From: Megaleporinus macrocephalus
Taxonomy: Eukaryota > Chordata > Actinopteri > Characiformes > Anostomidae
NCBI GenBank assembly: GCA_021613375.1
Contig: CM038717.1
Location: 41,058,128 to 41,122,127 of the forward strand
DNA length: 64,000 bases
Direction: 5' to 3'
A program made the translations under genes and the position numbers. Every line of letters starts with the position of its first letter. Positions within the stretch are counted from its first letter, which is position 1. This document shows, piece after piece, positions 22,072-34,686 of the stretch. Below the pieces are notes generated by a model, which was not told the origin of the DNA, searched no databases, and saw only the letters and a list, made by a program, of their open reading frames with translations.

Positions 22072-25000
22072 ATGTCGGAGGGTCCTGCAAAGAAGAAACA
22101 GAGATTCTCTTCTGGAGAGGTCTGAACACATGCTCGGTTATAAAATTACTCGAATGTGTTTTTTTCAGCACTGTGTTTCTGGTGGGACGTGTTTCTAACC
22201 AGACCGCACATCACGCTCATCTGCAGCAAGTCGCTAATTCTGTGCGTTAAATAAATGATTTGTGCTTCCAGGTTGAAGAGAAAGTCGACTGGAGGCAAAA
22301 GAAAGCAGAAAGTAAGTGTCACTGCGGTGATCTCGGCTAATTCCGAGGCTGCAGCCTCATGTATGTTTAGATTTGGACTCGGAAGACTCTTTTCACTGCA
22401 ACACACACACACGCGGGGCCCATGTGGTCTCAGAGTGAGAAAAAGGCTGATCTAGGGTCAGTCCTTGTCTTTTTTATTATGTTGACTGTGATTGTAAAGA
22501 GTGTACGGCGCTGAACCTAGATCAGCTGTCTGGTCTCGAGTTTACACGCAGCTGTTTGTTTTCATGCAGGTGGAACTGAGTGGTTGTGGGTTCTTTGTGA
22601 TCAATTGTTGTAAAATAAGAGCCACTTTATGACACAAGTGAGTTTTTGTTCTTCTGCTGTGGTTTTACTTGAGCCCAGGTGCAGTACAGTAAACAATAGG
22701 TCAGTACTGAGCCAAACATTAAAGGAGCAGTGTGTAAAATTCTAACCTGTCGAATCCATACAGTAGGGGGCAACACATTAGCAGAAGATGCACAGGCCCT
22801 CCTCCACAATGTTAACAGCTGTTTACAAACCAGTTTGTAAAGAGTTAAACATTTCTAACTAAGAATCTTACATATCGCTCCTTTAAACAGTGCATGTGCT
22901 TGGTGTAGCACAGAGTCATTAAATAGTTAACCAGGCATTTGGACATTAAAGCATCAGTATGTAACAGCTTTACCTTAAAGACGGCTTAAAAATTAATTAA
23001 ATAATTATATAGAGAGATCCTGGAATATTGCTAACCTTATAAGTTTACACGGTTCCTTCTCTTCAGATCTTGACTTTGGTGGTCTTGTGCTGAATTCTGA
23101 CTCCTATGGATGTGGATGCTTATTTATACATAGTACTATAGTGTTCATATGCCAACATGATGTGGGTGGCAAACGTTGCGGGAGCTCAGAGCTCAGTCCG
23201 AAATTTCCAACAGAGTGACTTACACTCCGCCCCCTATGGGGGGAGCCCAAGAGCAAAACATGCCAATTCTCTCATAGAGCTCCTTTAAACAGTAAAATAC
23301 AGCAGAAACTGATTTGTGAACCTCTAAACACCAAACCTGCCTTTCAGTCAGCGGTGTCTGTAGAGACGACACAGGAACCAGAGCTGCACGTGTGGTTTGT
23401 TGTTGCTCTACTTTTTTTCTAATAAACCCACAGAGAAGGAGAAGAAGAAGCAGTGGAAGGAGGCCAGGCTGATCCAGCAGCTGGAGAAACAAAACAAGGC
23501 GGAGGAGGAGAAAAAGCAGCAGCAGCGTCAGGAGGAGGAGCAGAAATCCAAAGGTATCGTGAATGATGTCAGTGTTGTTGTGATGCCTACAGAGATGAGG
23601 CGTGTTCGACTTCACGCGGCGCCGCCTGGCTCGGTGCGGTGCATGCCGCTTAGTTTTTTTTGTCCAACTTGAGTTGGTCAGAAGCTCCGTGGACACCTCT
23701 GACGTTTAACTCCTTTTACTGTAAAATATATATAAAACATATATCTCTCCTCTAAAACTCGTTAAAGACCTTATATTTACACTAATACTATCATATCTAG
23801 TGACAATTCATTTTCAGGCAGTATTTAACATATTTATTTTTTATAATTAGTATTTCAGATCATGTAGAGGCTCCAGTGCTGTAGATTTTTACTCTTATGC
23901 TTCGTGAGTGTGTTTAAAAGCACTACATCTCTACATCACTACTGCGTTTGGATCTATTTTTTTTCTACTCTTTCTAATTCTTTTCTTTCTTTTTACTATT
24001 TTTCTATTGCGTCTACTTCATCAGCTGTAAAGAGAGATAGCACCGCGATCGAGGTCTGTCGTTGTTCATGTAGGCTGCAGGTGGCGACTGAGTTTCTAAC
24101 CTTCTCCCCGAACTGCGTCCGGCTGCTCTCGCTGACCACCGAGGTCAGGCGCAGCTGTATCTCACACATGCCTATGAACTTCGCAGAGCTTGAACTTTGA
24201 GAGAGAGTGAGAACTTTGGGTTTGAATAGAAGAGAACGCTCTGCAGCAAAGCGCTGCACTATTTCAACTTTAAAATTCTGTGGCGAAGCCAAACCTGCCG
24301 GGTCAGAAGACCCTGACGTGCCCTTTCCAACACTCCAGCAGGAAACCGAAACTACAGACCCGGGAGTCCTGCAGATTTGGGCCTGACTATTATAGTATTT
24401 GTTGTTTTTGTTTCATTAATTTACACCGAAATGTGTTGTGTGTAATTACACATTGCCACCAGAGAGGTCTCCAAATCCCCCAGTCCCTACATAGTGCAGC
24501 TTTAATCTGACAGTAGCTTGAACCAGCCTGTATGATGTGTTTATTGTTTAAACCAGCTGTGTGGTTCACACCCTGGAGACTCAGACTGGAGGAGGATTTG
24601 TGGATTAGGAATGTTAGACGAGTGTGGAATGTGGAGTGAAAGTAAGAAGAGTAAACATGATGTGTGGTTGTGTAATAAGAGTGTAAAAGAGTGTGAGTGA
24701 ATGTGATCTGAATATCTGTCCCCCGTGTGGTCACTGACAGGTCGTCTGTACACTGTGAGCATTGCCCTGCCGGGCTCCGTGCTGGACAACGCTCAGTCTC
24801 TTGAGCTGCGGACGTACCTGGCCGGACAGATCGCTCGCGCCGCTGCTGTGTTCTGCGTGGACGAGGTGGTCATCTTCGACGAGCAGGGGGAGGACACCAG
24901 GTGAGCGAGAGGTTTACAGCTCTGAGTAGAATTAAAAAGTCTGTATATTTATAATTATATTGTACAGAAGAGAAACTTACTGAACCAGGGGTCACCATGT

Positions 25001-25234
25001 CTGACAAATATCAGCGTTTCATTTAAGCTACCAGTGAACCTACGCAAGTTTTAATATACTGGTAAAATAGTGATGATAGTGAAGAACTAGTGAAAATCTA
25101 ATAGTAATACTAGTAGTGTTATCTTAGATCAGCATGAAATTACATTTCAGCCTAGAATAGAGTTGAAGTTTTTATATACTTCTATCTCCGTCCTATAATT
25201 TTGCAGAAGTTTTAACATAAATAGTGGAAATAGT

Positions 25235-25290
<56 letters not shown>

Positions 25291-27646
25291 GGAGTTTTAA
25301 ACATCAGTGTGTGACCAACACAAACTGTGCAGCAGCAGATGAGCTACTGTCTCTGACTTTACATCTACAAGGTGGACCAGCAAGTAGTAGGAGTGTCTAA
25401 TAGAGTGGACAGTGAGTGGACACAGTGTTTAAACACTCCAGCAGCAGCACTGCTGTGTGTGATCCACTGCTGTGTTTGTGAGTCTGAGAGTCAGTGTGAG
25501 TGTGATGTGCTGACGTTAGTGCGGTGTCTGTGTTTCAGGACGGTGGAGGGAGAGTTTAAAGGAGTGGGCAGGAAGGGCCAGTCCTGCGTTCAGCTGGCCA
25601 GAATCCTGCAGTTCCTGGAGTGTCCACAGTGAGTGCTGTTTCCACAGGTTCATGCTCGGTAGCTGTTTGGTTGGGACGAGGCTGCAGACCTGCAGGGTTT
25701 TAGTTGCAGTTGGACTGAAATTCAGAACACGCTGGGAACCACGTTTCTGTCTCGGGTCTGCAGTTACACTTCTGTTTTCTCACTAGTGCACACTGCTGCC
25801 CCCAGGTACTGGTCCCTGATGTTCTCGAGCTTTAAGCTGTGATTCGTAGATGAAACTATTTACGAGGAATGTTTATGTTCTGAACTACTGAAGTGGTACA
25901 CGTGTTGCTGCGTAGGTAGTTTCTGATTAACCACATTAAAAAGTGATGCTGTTCTTTGATTTGGTGCTTTACTAACAACAAACAAACATCCATAAGTAGG
26001 CGGAGTCTTCAGGACGTCCATGCTGGCAATGTTATGCCCCTAGTGTTAAGAGTGTCATAGCTGGTGTTGATAACATGATTACATCATTTTGTGTGCTGGT
26101 GTTGCTGCCATCATACCGTACCCTGGTGTTGAAATCATCATAGCATCCCCTGGTGTTGATGTCATCATAGTGCCCCCTGGTGTTGATGTCATCATAGTGC
26201 CCCCTGGTGTTGATAACATCATACTGCCCACTGGTGTTGATGTTATCATAGAGCTCCCCTTGGTGTTGATAACGCCATACTGCCCGCTGGTGTTGTCGCC
26301 ATCATACTGCCCTCTGGTATTGATGTCATCATACCGCCCTCTGGTGTTGACATCATCATAGTGCCGTGTGTTGTCAAGAGCATTACACTGCCCCCTGGTG
26401 TTTATAACATCACATTGCCCACTGACTTTGAAGCCATTATACTGCCTCCTAGAGGTAATATCATCATAATGCCCCAGGTTTCAGTGGCATCATAACACCC
26501 CCTGGTGTTCATCATATTATCTGCTAGTGTTGTTGTCATCATACTGTACACTGATGTTGACATTATCATAGCGCCCCCTCGTGTTGACGTCATCATACTC
26601 CCGCCCCCAGTGTTGACATCATCATAGTGTCCCCTTGTGTTGATAACATCATACTGCCCTCTGGTGTTGACGTCATCATACCGCACCCTGGTGTTGACAT
26701 CATCATAGTGCCCTGTGTTGTGTTGTTAAGAGCATTACACTGCCCCCTGGTGTTTATAACATCTTATAGCCCTCTGACTTTGAAGCCATTTTACTGCCTC
26801 TTAGGGTTAATAACATCATAGTGCCCCCTGGTATTGATGCCACCATACCGCGCCCTAGTGTTGATGCCACCATACCGCGCCCTAGTGTTGATGCCACCAT
26901 ACCGCCCCCTAGTGTTGATGCCACCATACCGCCCCCTAGTGTTGATGCCACCATACCGTTCCTAGGTGTTGATGCCACCATACCGCCCCCTGGTGTTGAT
27001 GTCACCATACCGCCTCCGTCCTAAAAACTAAAAGCCAAATTATGTATTAAAAAACTTGATCTGTCTAGAATTTCATAGTTTACTTTACCAGGAGTCTGAT
27101 TGGCTCTATTTATTGATGGGCGTGGCTTTTTCTGTAGAGACACCAAACCCTCATCGGGTTTCACGTTTACTGATTTAAAAAGTTGAGTCGTGATATAAAG
27201 CGTCTGCTGAAGTGAGGTGTTGAGGAATGTGTGAATATTAAAGGTGGTGTTTTGGATCAGTAACCGAGCTGTGCTGGAGGGTCGGCGTCACGGTGACGGC
27301 GTGTGTGTTTTGTGTCTAGGTATCTGCGGAAGGCGTTCTTCCCCAAACACGTTGACCTGCAGTTTGCTGGTGGGTGCTGCTGTTGATCTCTCAGCGTTAC
27401 AGGCTGTTACACTAATGCTCAGGGTGCTCAGAGTGCTCAGAGTGCTCAGAGTGCTCAGAGTGCTCCTCTGACTGTGTTCTGTTACTCTGGACGTGTTCCA
27501 GGTTTGCTGAATCCGCTGGACACTCCTCACCACATGCGCATCGATGAGGAGGTGGAGTTCAGAGAGGGCGTAGTGCTGGACCGGCCGTGCAAAGCAGGAA
27601 AAGGCTGTTTTGTGAACTGTGGAATGAGAAAGGTGAGAGAGAGAGA

Positions 27647-27677
<31 letters not shown>

Positions 27678-27952
27678 GGAAAGGACAGAGAGAGAGAGAG
27701 AGAGAAAGGACAGACAGAGAGAGAGACCCCCAGAGAGAGAGAGAGAGAGAAAGGACAGACAGAGAGAAAGGACAGATAGAGAGAGAGAGAGAGACCCCCA
27801 GAGAGAGAGAGAGAGAGAGAGAAAGGACAGACAGAGAGAGAGAGAGAGAGAGAGAGAAAAAGGACAGACAGAGAGAGAGAGAGAGAAAGGACAGACAGAG
27901 AGAGAGAGAGAGAAAGGACAGACAGAGAGAGAGAGAGAGAGAGAGAAAGGAC

Positions 27953-27990
<38 letters not shown>

Positions 27991-27991
27991 C

Positions 27992-28033
<42 letters not shown>

Positions 28034-28133
28034 CAGACAGAGAGAGAGAGAGAGAGAGAGAAAAAGGACAGACAGAGAGAGAGAGAGAGAGAGAAAGGAC
28101 AGACAGAGAGAGAGAGAGAGAGAGAGAAAGGAC

Positions 28134-28169
<36 letters not shown>

Positions 28170-28184
28170 CAGAGAGAGAGAGAC

Positions 28185-28253
<69 letters not shown>

Positions 28254-28433
28254 TGTAGTTTAGGTAGGTAAGTGAAAGTTGTTTTCCTCAGAAGCTGATG
28301 TTGCTAATAAGTGTAGTGTTAAGTGAATGTCTACCTCAGAGCCTCAGACTGTGTGTGTGTGTGTGTGTGTTTGTGTGTGTGTGTTTGTGTTTGTGTGTGT
28401 GTGTGTTTGTGTTTGTGTGTGTGTGTGTATGTG

Positions 28434-28464
<31 letters not shown>

Positions 28465-30197
28465 ATCTGTGTGTGTGATCTCACTTTTCTGTCTGCAGGA
28501 GGTTCAGATAGATAAGCAGCTCCAGTCTGGACTCCGAGTGACCGTACGACTCAATAAGAACCAGAATGCAGGTAAACACAGGGTCTCAGTGTCGAGCTGA
28601 GTGAGGCGCAGGGTGACACAGTGATCCTCAGGCGTTCACTCTGTGTGTGTGTTTTGTTTGCGCTGTACAAAAACAGCTTTTCTAGCAGCACGCCAGTTAG
28701 TAGTTAACAGCAGTGACGTTAATTACATGATTATCGTTAATTAGTGTGAACTGTGTGTGTGTGTGTGTGTGTGTGTGTCTGTGTGTGTCTGTGTGTGTGT
28801 GTGTACAGAGAGCAGGGTGTATAAGGGAGTGGTTGTGGCTCCTCATGTCCCCAGAACGGAAGGTGGACTGTACTGGGGCTACAGTGTCCGTCTGGCGTCC
28901 TGCCTCAGTGAGTTCAGCTTCATTTATCATTCAGTCCTCGTTCTTACTTTCACACACGTTTCTTGTTATTATCTTTAAATTCAGTGTAAACAGTACTTGT
29001 GTGTGTTGTACGGCCGTGTGTTCTCGGTTCTCTCTCTTCTTGTATTTTTCTAAATTATTTGAGCTCAGCAGCTGCTCTTTGCATTGTGAGGCCATTTCAT
29101 AATAAAAGCACCAGAAATATTCCACATAGTTCAAACAGCTTAAATACAATTTCTTTACATTTAAAGTTTCAGACAGACCCAATGAATTGTTTGAGATGAG
29201 AAAACCAGCACTGCATGCTTCTACTTAAATAGTGTATATATTGGCTCTGTCTCAAATCCTACTGAGTGTCTAAGTAGGCTGTCTAGGTAGTGAGTGTGTA
29301 AGTAGTCTGTCTAGGTAGTGAGTGTGTAAGTAGGCTGTCTAGGTAGTGAGTGTGTAAGTAGTCTGTCTAGGTAGTGAGTGTGTAAGTAGGCTGTCTAGGT
29401 AGTGAGTGTGTAAGTAGGCTGTCTAGGTAGTGAGTGTGTAAGTATCAGTGTTCTCTCCTCATCTCTCCTCATAAAACAGATTACTGAGACGCTCTAGTTA
29501 GAGAGAGACTGCGTCACGGCTTGTTCCCGCCCACTGCAGCACGCCACCGGTGGTTTAGCTGGTTGCTAAGCAACCAGCCTGCATCCAAAACAATAGCCAC
29601 AGGCTTAAAAATCCGCTAGCATAAATGCTAATGTCTGGAGTATAAAGTGTAAATGGTGAAGGACTCGTTACAGAGTTGATAAAATACTGTTTTGTGTGAT
29701 TATATGACCAGAAACACATTAAAACTCCAGAGAATCAAAATAACTCACATTTTAAAACCACTTCACTGCTCGTAGATTAGCCTGCACTGCATCATGGGAT
29801 TGTCTTAGCGGCTGAGGAAGAGTTCGATGCTTCTTTAAAATCAGGTCTAAATAAGGTTTCTCAGTAGACAACATGTTTAAGGTATGTAAGAATTGGGACA
29901 GTCTACATGTCGGGAGCGCATACTATGATGTAATATGCTGCCTATGTAGGAGCTCAGTAGGATTTGAGACAGACCCATAATGTGTGTGTGTGTGTTTATG
30001 TATTAGTGCATTGAAGTAGATGTTATTGTATATAAATAAATATGTAAAGATTTTGAGTACAACGGTTCAAAGTTTGGATTGTGTTCTGATTGTTTTGGTT
30101 GCGAGAAAATGGAATATTCTGTTTAAGGTATACGGTCACTTATTATTAGCTCAGATTTTTTTAATCAGGTCAGTAGAATCATCCGTATTTCTAACAG

Positions 30198-30246
<49 letters not shown>

Positions 30247-32578
30247 TTTGTTTCTCAGGTGCTGTAATGACTGAATGTCCATTTAAAGATGGCTATGATC
30301 TGACCATCGGGACGTCTGAGAAGGGCAGTGATGCTGACCATACTTCTCTGCCTCCGTTCAGGTGTGTGATATGAACACAGCTAGAGTTAATCAAGCAGCA
30401 GTGCAGTCACCGCCTCTCACGGCATCTTACGGGGGTTAAAACACCATGCTGATTGTTTGGCTATAATTAATTACCTGCTGAACAACATTCAGATGTAGAA
30501 GCTGAGCGTCCTCAGTCAGTTGCTGTGGAGCTGAGAGACGGAGACAAAGGCAGACAGCAGGCTAGTAAACTGCTTGAGCTGATATCTGTAATACACTCAC
30601 AGTCCAGGCTGGTGGAGGTGGGGTAATGGTGAATGTCACGCATTGCTTCAATGACCACAGCCTTGTGGCTTGACCATCTTCATCCTTCATGGCCACAGTT
30701 TACCACCACCTAACTGCTGCCTCTGTCATTGCAAATCAGAAATAATCTCAAACTGGTTTCATAAACATGATGATGGGTCCAGTGTTCTGGTGGGAGAACA
30801 TGAGTATTAGTATTTGTTCAGTTTGTTCAGTGTTAGTATAATGTTCCCAGCAAAGTGCTCGCTGCGTGTATCAGTACTGCCTACAGCTTTAATAAACTTA
30901 GCTTTGCTTAAATATTTATTGTGTCCCCTAACTAAATAACCTGCCCCTCTCTCGCCCTCTCAGGCACATGTTGGTGGTCTTCGGGGGTCTCCAGGGGCTG
31001 GAGGCAAGCGTAGATGTGGATCCAAATCTGGATGTGACTGATCCCAGCGTGCTCTTTGACCTCTACCTCAACACCTGCCCGGGACAGGGCAGCCGCACCA
31101 TCCGCACTGAGGTGAGGGAGGCCTGGGCGAAAAGACGATGATGATGATGATTATGATGAAGATATTTTGATAAAGTATTCAAGGCGGTTCTGTTACTTGA
31201 TCCCACACTAACAGTAACAGCTGGAACACTTGCTACTTCAGTACACTGTGTGCCAGTCTTTCAGAACAGCCGTCGCCCCCTACGCCTCCTGTAGTGTATT
31301 ACAGTCTGTCTGAATGACCGTCGCCCCCTACGCCTCCTGTAGTGTATTACAGTCTGTCTGAATGACCGTCGCCCCCTACGCTTCCTGTAGTGTATTACAG
31401 TCTGTCAGAACGATCGTCGCCCCCTACGCTTCCTGTAGTGTATTACAGTCTGTCAGAACGACCGTCGCCCACTACGCTTCCTGTAGTGTATTACAGTCTG
31501 TCTGAATGACGGTCGCCCCCTACGCTTCCTGTAGTGTATTACAGTCTGTCAGAATGACCGTCGCCCCCCTACGCTTCCTGTAGTGTATTACAGTCTGTCA
31601 GAATGACCGTCGCCCCCTATGCTTCCTGTAGTGTATTACAGTCTGTCTGAATGACCGTCGCCCCCTACGCTTCCTGTAGTGTATTACAGTCTGTCTGAAT
31701 GACCGTCGCCCCCTACGCTTCCTGTAGTGTATTACAGTCTGTCAGAATGACCGTCACCCCCTACGCTTCCTGTAGTGTATTACAGTCTGTCAGAACGATC
31801 GTCGCCCCCTACGCTTCCTGTAGTGTATTACAGTCTGTCAGAATGACCGTCGCCCCCTACGCTTCCTGTAGTGTATTACAGTCTGTCTGAATGCCCGTCC
31901 CCCCCTACGCTTCCTGTAGTGTATTACAGTCTGTCTGAATGACCGTCGCCCCCTACGCTTCCTGTAGTGTATTACAGTCTGTCAGAATGACCGTCGCCCC
32001 CTACGCTTCCTGTAGTGTATTACAGTCTGTCAGAAAGACCGTCCCCCCCTACGCTTCCTGTAGTGTATTACAGTCTGTCTGAATGCCCGTGGCCGCCTAT
32101 GCTTCCTGTAGTGTATTACAGTCTGTCTGAATGCCCGTCCCCCCCTACGCTTCCTGTAGTGTATTACAGTCTGTCTGAATGCCCGTCCCCCCCTACGCTT
32201 CCTGTAGTGTATTACAGTCTGTCTGAATGCCCGTGGCCGCCTATGCTTCCTGTAGTGTATTACAGTCTGTCAGAATGACTGTGTGGGTCATATGAACAGT
32301 TGTAGAGGTTTTTAAATGAAACAGAAAAGCCATACGGCTCCTACAAACCTTGATTATTGTCTTTCATTGTGTTGCGAACTGTGGAACTGTGAAATGAAGC
32401 TTTTAGGTTTTACCAGCTGCTGAGCGTCTTTGTTGAATCTGTTGACCTCTGATGGTTCCAGCTGCGTTTCAACCTTTTGGTTCTGTTTCTTTTCCTCCCG
32501 CAGGAAGCCATTCTCATCTCCCTCTCATCATTACGGCAAAAAATCACCACTCTACACTCTGACCAGGCCACTGGATGA
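22072..32578 (+). CDS. spout1: SPOUT1 / CENP-32 putative RNA methyltransferase, 12 exons
   Basis: SPOUT-class methyltransferases use a C-terminal trefoil knot to bind S-adenosylmethionine; vertebrate SPOUT1 is tied to rRNA modification and to spindle/centrosome function. Exons: 22072-22119, 22272-22311, 23434-23553, 24741-24900, 25539-25628, 27320-27369, 27502-27632, 28499-28571, 28809-28907, 30259-30361, 30964-31111, 32504-32578. Phases agree throughout: 1137 nt, 378 residues (human 376). The N-terminus (about 17-68) is a Lys/Glu coiled coil. The catalytic domain starts at about 70 (RLYTVSIALPGSVLDNAQS). Knot landmarks are HMLVVFGGLQGLEA at 306-319 and NTCPGQGSRTIRTE at 341-354. The exon 1 donor (GAG|gtctga) is weak. 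A polyadenylation candidate ATTAAA lies at 32800-32805. Confidence 0.96.
22719..22886. mobile_element. 168-bp MITE with TTAA ends in spout1 intron 2
   Basis: Inverted ends AGGAGCAGTGTGTAA and TTACATATCGCTCCT sit between two TTAA tetramers (22719-22722, 22883-22886), the target used by piggyBac-type elements. A longer relative with one similar end runs from about 22949 to 23290 (ends TTAAAGCATCAGTATGTAAC and GAGCTCCTTTAA). Confidence 0.65.
23770..24515. other. Spout1 intron 3, probable decayed transposon
   Basis: The right end CCTACATAGTGCAGCTTTAA resembles teleost MITE termini and the interior has a GC-rich core (24040-24360), but I find no matching left end. No coding potential beyond chance. 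Confidence 0.3.
25237..25284. repeat. (CA)n microsatellite
   Basis: About 24 CA dinucleotides in spout1 intron 4. A fragment of the foldback family (ACAAACTGTGCAGCAGCAGA) follows at 25320-25475. Confidence 0.95.
26110..27020. repeat. Degenerate 27-30-bp array in spout1 intron 5
   Basis: Blocks of CCCCCTGGTGTTGATGTCAT followed by CATAGTG or CATACCG repeat about 30 times with much divergence. The last part (26820-27010) is more regular (GTGTTGATGCCACCATACCG). Open frames rich in PPGVD come from the periodicity. Confidence 0.9.
27637..28250. repeat. (GA)n tract with AAGGACAGAC interruptions
   Basis: More than 600 bp of purine-only-like GA repeat beginning within a few bases of the spout1 exon 7 donor (gtgagagaga). 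Blocks AAAGGACAGACAGAGAGAG recur every 40-55 bp, so the tract is a microsatellite with a superimposed minisatellite period. The 223-residue open frame is low-complexity. Confidence 0.97.
28350..28488. repeat. (GT)n microsatellite before spout1 exon 8
   Basis: About 130 bp of interrupted GT repeat ending about 10 bases before the exon 8 acceptor. Further GT tracts precede exon 9 (28752-28804) and exon 10 (30201-30243). Confidence 0.95.
29245..29970 (-). mobile_element. MITE with an internal 28-bp tandem array (copy 2, reversed)
   Basis: Reverse-complement counterpart of the 11969-12793 element: CTCTGTCTCAAATCCTACTG at the left, GTAGGATTTGAGACAGACCC at the right, the same interior, but only about six copies of the 28-bp unit (about 29268-29440). 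It sits in spout1 intron 9. Confidence 0.85.
31268..32285. repeat. 48-bp minisatellite in spout1 intron 11, about 21 copies
   Basis: Unit CAGTCTGTCTGAATGACCGT followed by CGCCCCCTACGCTTCCTGTA and GTGTATTA. Because 48 is a multiple of 3, frames stay open and mimic repeat proteins. Confidence 0.96.
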
Positions 32579-34020
32579 CCGCAGGACCTGACTTCACCAC
32601 CTGTGTGAACTAACACATACTTTAACCAAGTGCTTAGCTGTCAGTCAGAGTGACCAAAGAGCAGATCCGGTGCGGGTGAAGGACACCAACCTTGAAACTG
32701 TTCATGGGTTCAGATTGGGACACAGCCATAGGACTCATTTTTGCTTTCGCGCTTCTTGTTTTTTATGCCCATGTACACGTGCAAATACTGCAGACGCCCA
32801 TTAAATAACAAACGAAGAAAGAAGATCAAGAAAGTGTGTTTTTTCAAACGTATGTAATCTTCTTTTAGGACACGTTATGTACAGAACATTCATAAAGAGT
32901 GACGAGCACGAGAACACAATCAAAGGAGATGTCAAAGTTACAGTCAGAATATTAATAATCATATTAGTCACATTACATTCTTCACATCATTCCTGTCTCT
33001 CAGGCCCTGTCCAGAATCACTCCCTGCTCCCTTCAGTCCTGGACACTAGTGCAAGCGTATATACATAATGACTGTTATAACCAATCACAGTGTTTTAATG
33101 TGTGCTGTGAGCTTCCTGACCAATCACAGCCTCGGGTGACTGTTTGGATGAATCTGGATGTTCATGTTGTCCAGCAAAGTAAATAATTTTGGTGAAAATG
33201 ATTATGTTGTTGTTGCATTAATGTGTTTTTGGTATATAGCACTACAGTTTGAGAGAGTTACATCATTTATTTAACTTCTTTTCAAACATTAATACTTGCT
33301 TTACGTCATTTTATTGCCAGATTATTTTCATTTCTTAAAATGTGCCATATTTAAACAATTATATATTGACATTAGATCTTAGATCCCCAATCATTTTCAA
33401 TATCTCAACATGATTAATTAGTTTAGATGTAAACAAAGTTATTCAGAGTGGTTCAGTAAGAAACTTCCTATGTGTTTAAAGTGGTGGTGATAGGAACCAG
33501 ATAGCAGGCAAGCTATACCAAAATAATTATAGATATAAGACTATTTTATAATCAACGTTCCACAATTAAACTCAGAACACACGTGTAGGTTCACTGGTGG
33601 GTTTCATAGTAAATAAAATGTGTATATTTCTGTTGTAGACATGGAGACCCCTGGTTACCATCACCCCTGGTTACCATCACCACTGTAAACAACATCTGAG
33701 TCTCTACCATCAGCTATTTCACACCAAACACTGAATAGTGTTCTAAATGTTGGTGGATGTTCACTTTAAGGTAGGAAGTGGCATCTAGGGTGCGGGAGGA
33801 AGGGTGCAGGGTGATGGTGGACAAGGCCTCTTTTGAACATGCCTGGGGAATTGGGATGCGGATGCTGAACTGAAATTTCGCCAGTACTGGAATGCCAGTA
33901 GACTCTTTCTGTTCCTGATGTTCAGGTCCTTAGGCTCTCAGACCTAACATCAGAAACACAGTCTTAATAATCAGAATACGACTTTGAGATGCTTAAAGCG
34001 ATAGTTTGTTTATATATATA
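32579..34020. other. spout1 3' UTR and intergenic spacer
   Basis: The 3' UTR probably ends just past ATTAAA at 32800-32805. 33484-33735 contains two interspersed-repeat segments (GGTGGTGATAGGAACCAG; GGTTCACTGGTGGGTTTCAT) seen elsewhere in the window. No gene evidence. Confidence 0.4.
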
Positions 34021-34686
34021 TAATATTAACACCACCTCCTCATATCTCCACTCACTGTCCACTGTATCAGCTCCACTGACCATACAGGACCTCCACTCAC
34101 TGTCCACTGTATCAGCTCCACTGACCACACAGAACCTACACTTACAGACTGTAGTTCATCTGATTCTCTGTATACTTTATTACTCTGTTCTTTAATGATC
34201 AGGACCCCCACAGGACCACCACAGAGCAGATACTATTAGGGAGGTGGTTCACTGTATGAACTCACTGTATTAGTGGAGCTAATACAGTGGACAGTGAGTG
34301 GAGGTCCTGTATGGTCAGTGGAGCTGATACAGTGGACAGTGAGTGGAGGTCCTGTATGGTCAGTGGAGCTGATACAGTGGACAGTGAGTGGAGGTCCTGT
34401 ATGGTCAGTGGAGCTGATACAGTGGACAGTGAGTGGAGGTCCTGTATGGTCAGTGGAGCTGATACAGTGGACAGTGAGTGGAGGTCCTGTATGGTCAGTG
34501 GAGCTGATACAGTGGACAGTGAGTGGAGCTCCTGTATGGTCAGTGGAGCTGATACAGTGGACAGTGAGTGGAGGTCCTGTATGGTCAGTGGAGCTGATAC
34601 AGTGGACAGTGAGTGGAGCTCCTGTATGGTCAGTGGAGCTGATACAGTGGACAGTGAGTGGAGATATGAGGAGATGGTGTTAATGA
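34021..34686. mobile_element. Foldback-like element whose arms are 45-bp tandem repeats
   Basis: The left terminus TAATATTAACACCACCTCCT is matched by the right terminus GAGGAGATGGTGTTAATGA. Inward of each terminus lie tandem 45-bp units (GTATGGTCAGTGGAGCTGAT ... GGAGGTCCT): about two in the left arm (34042-34130, inverted) and about nine in the right arm (34272-34668). The centre (34131-34271) matches the 59663-60240 palindrome. A terminus of the CTGTCCAAAGAAAA MITE abuts at 34697. Confidence 0.85.

Noticed and set aside
23220..23696. 158-residue minus-strand frame
   Set aside because: Shadow of spout1 exon 3 plus intron sequence; the plus-strand exon 23434-23553 explains it by family match and splice phase.
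27587..28258. 223-residue Arg/Glu-rich frame
   Set aside because: Translation of an intronic (GA)n tract joined to spout1 exon 7 in the wrong frame.
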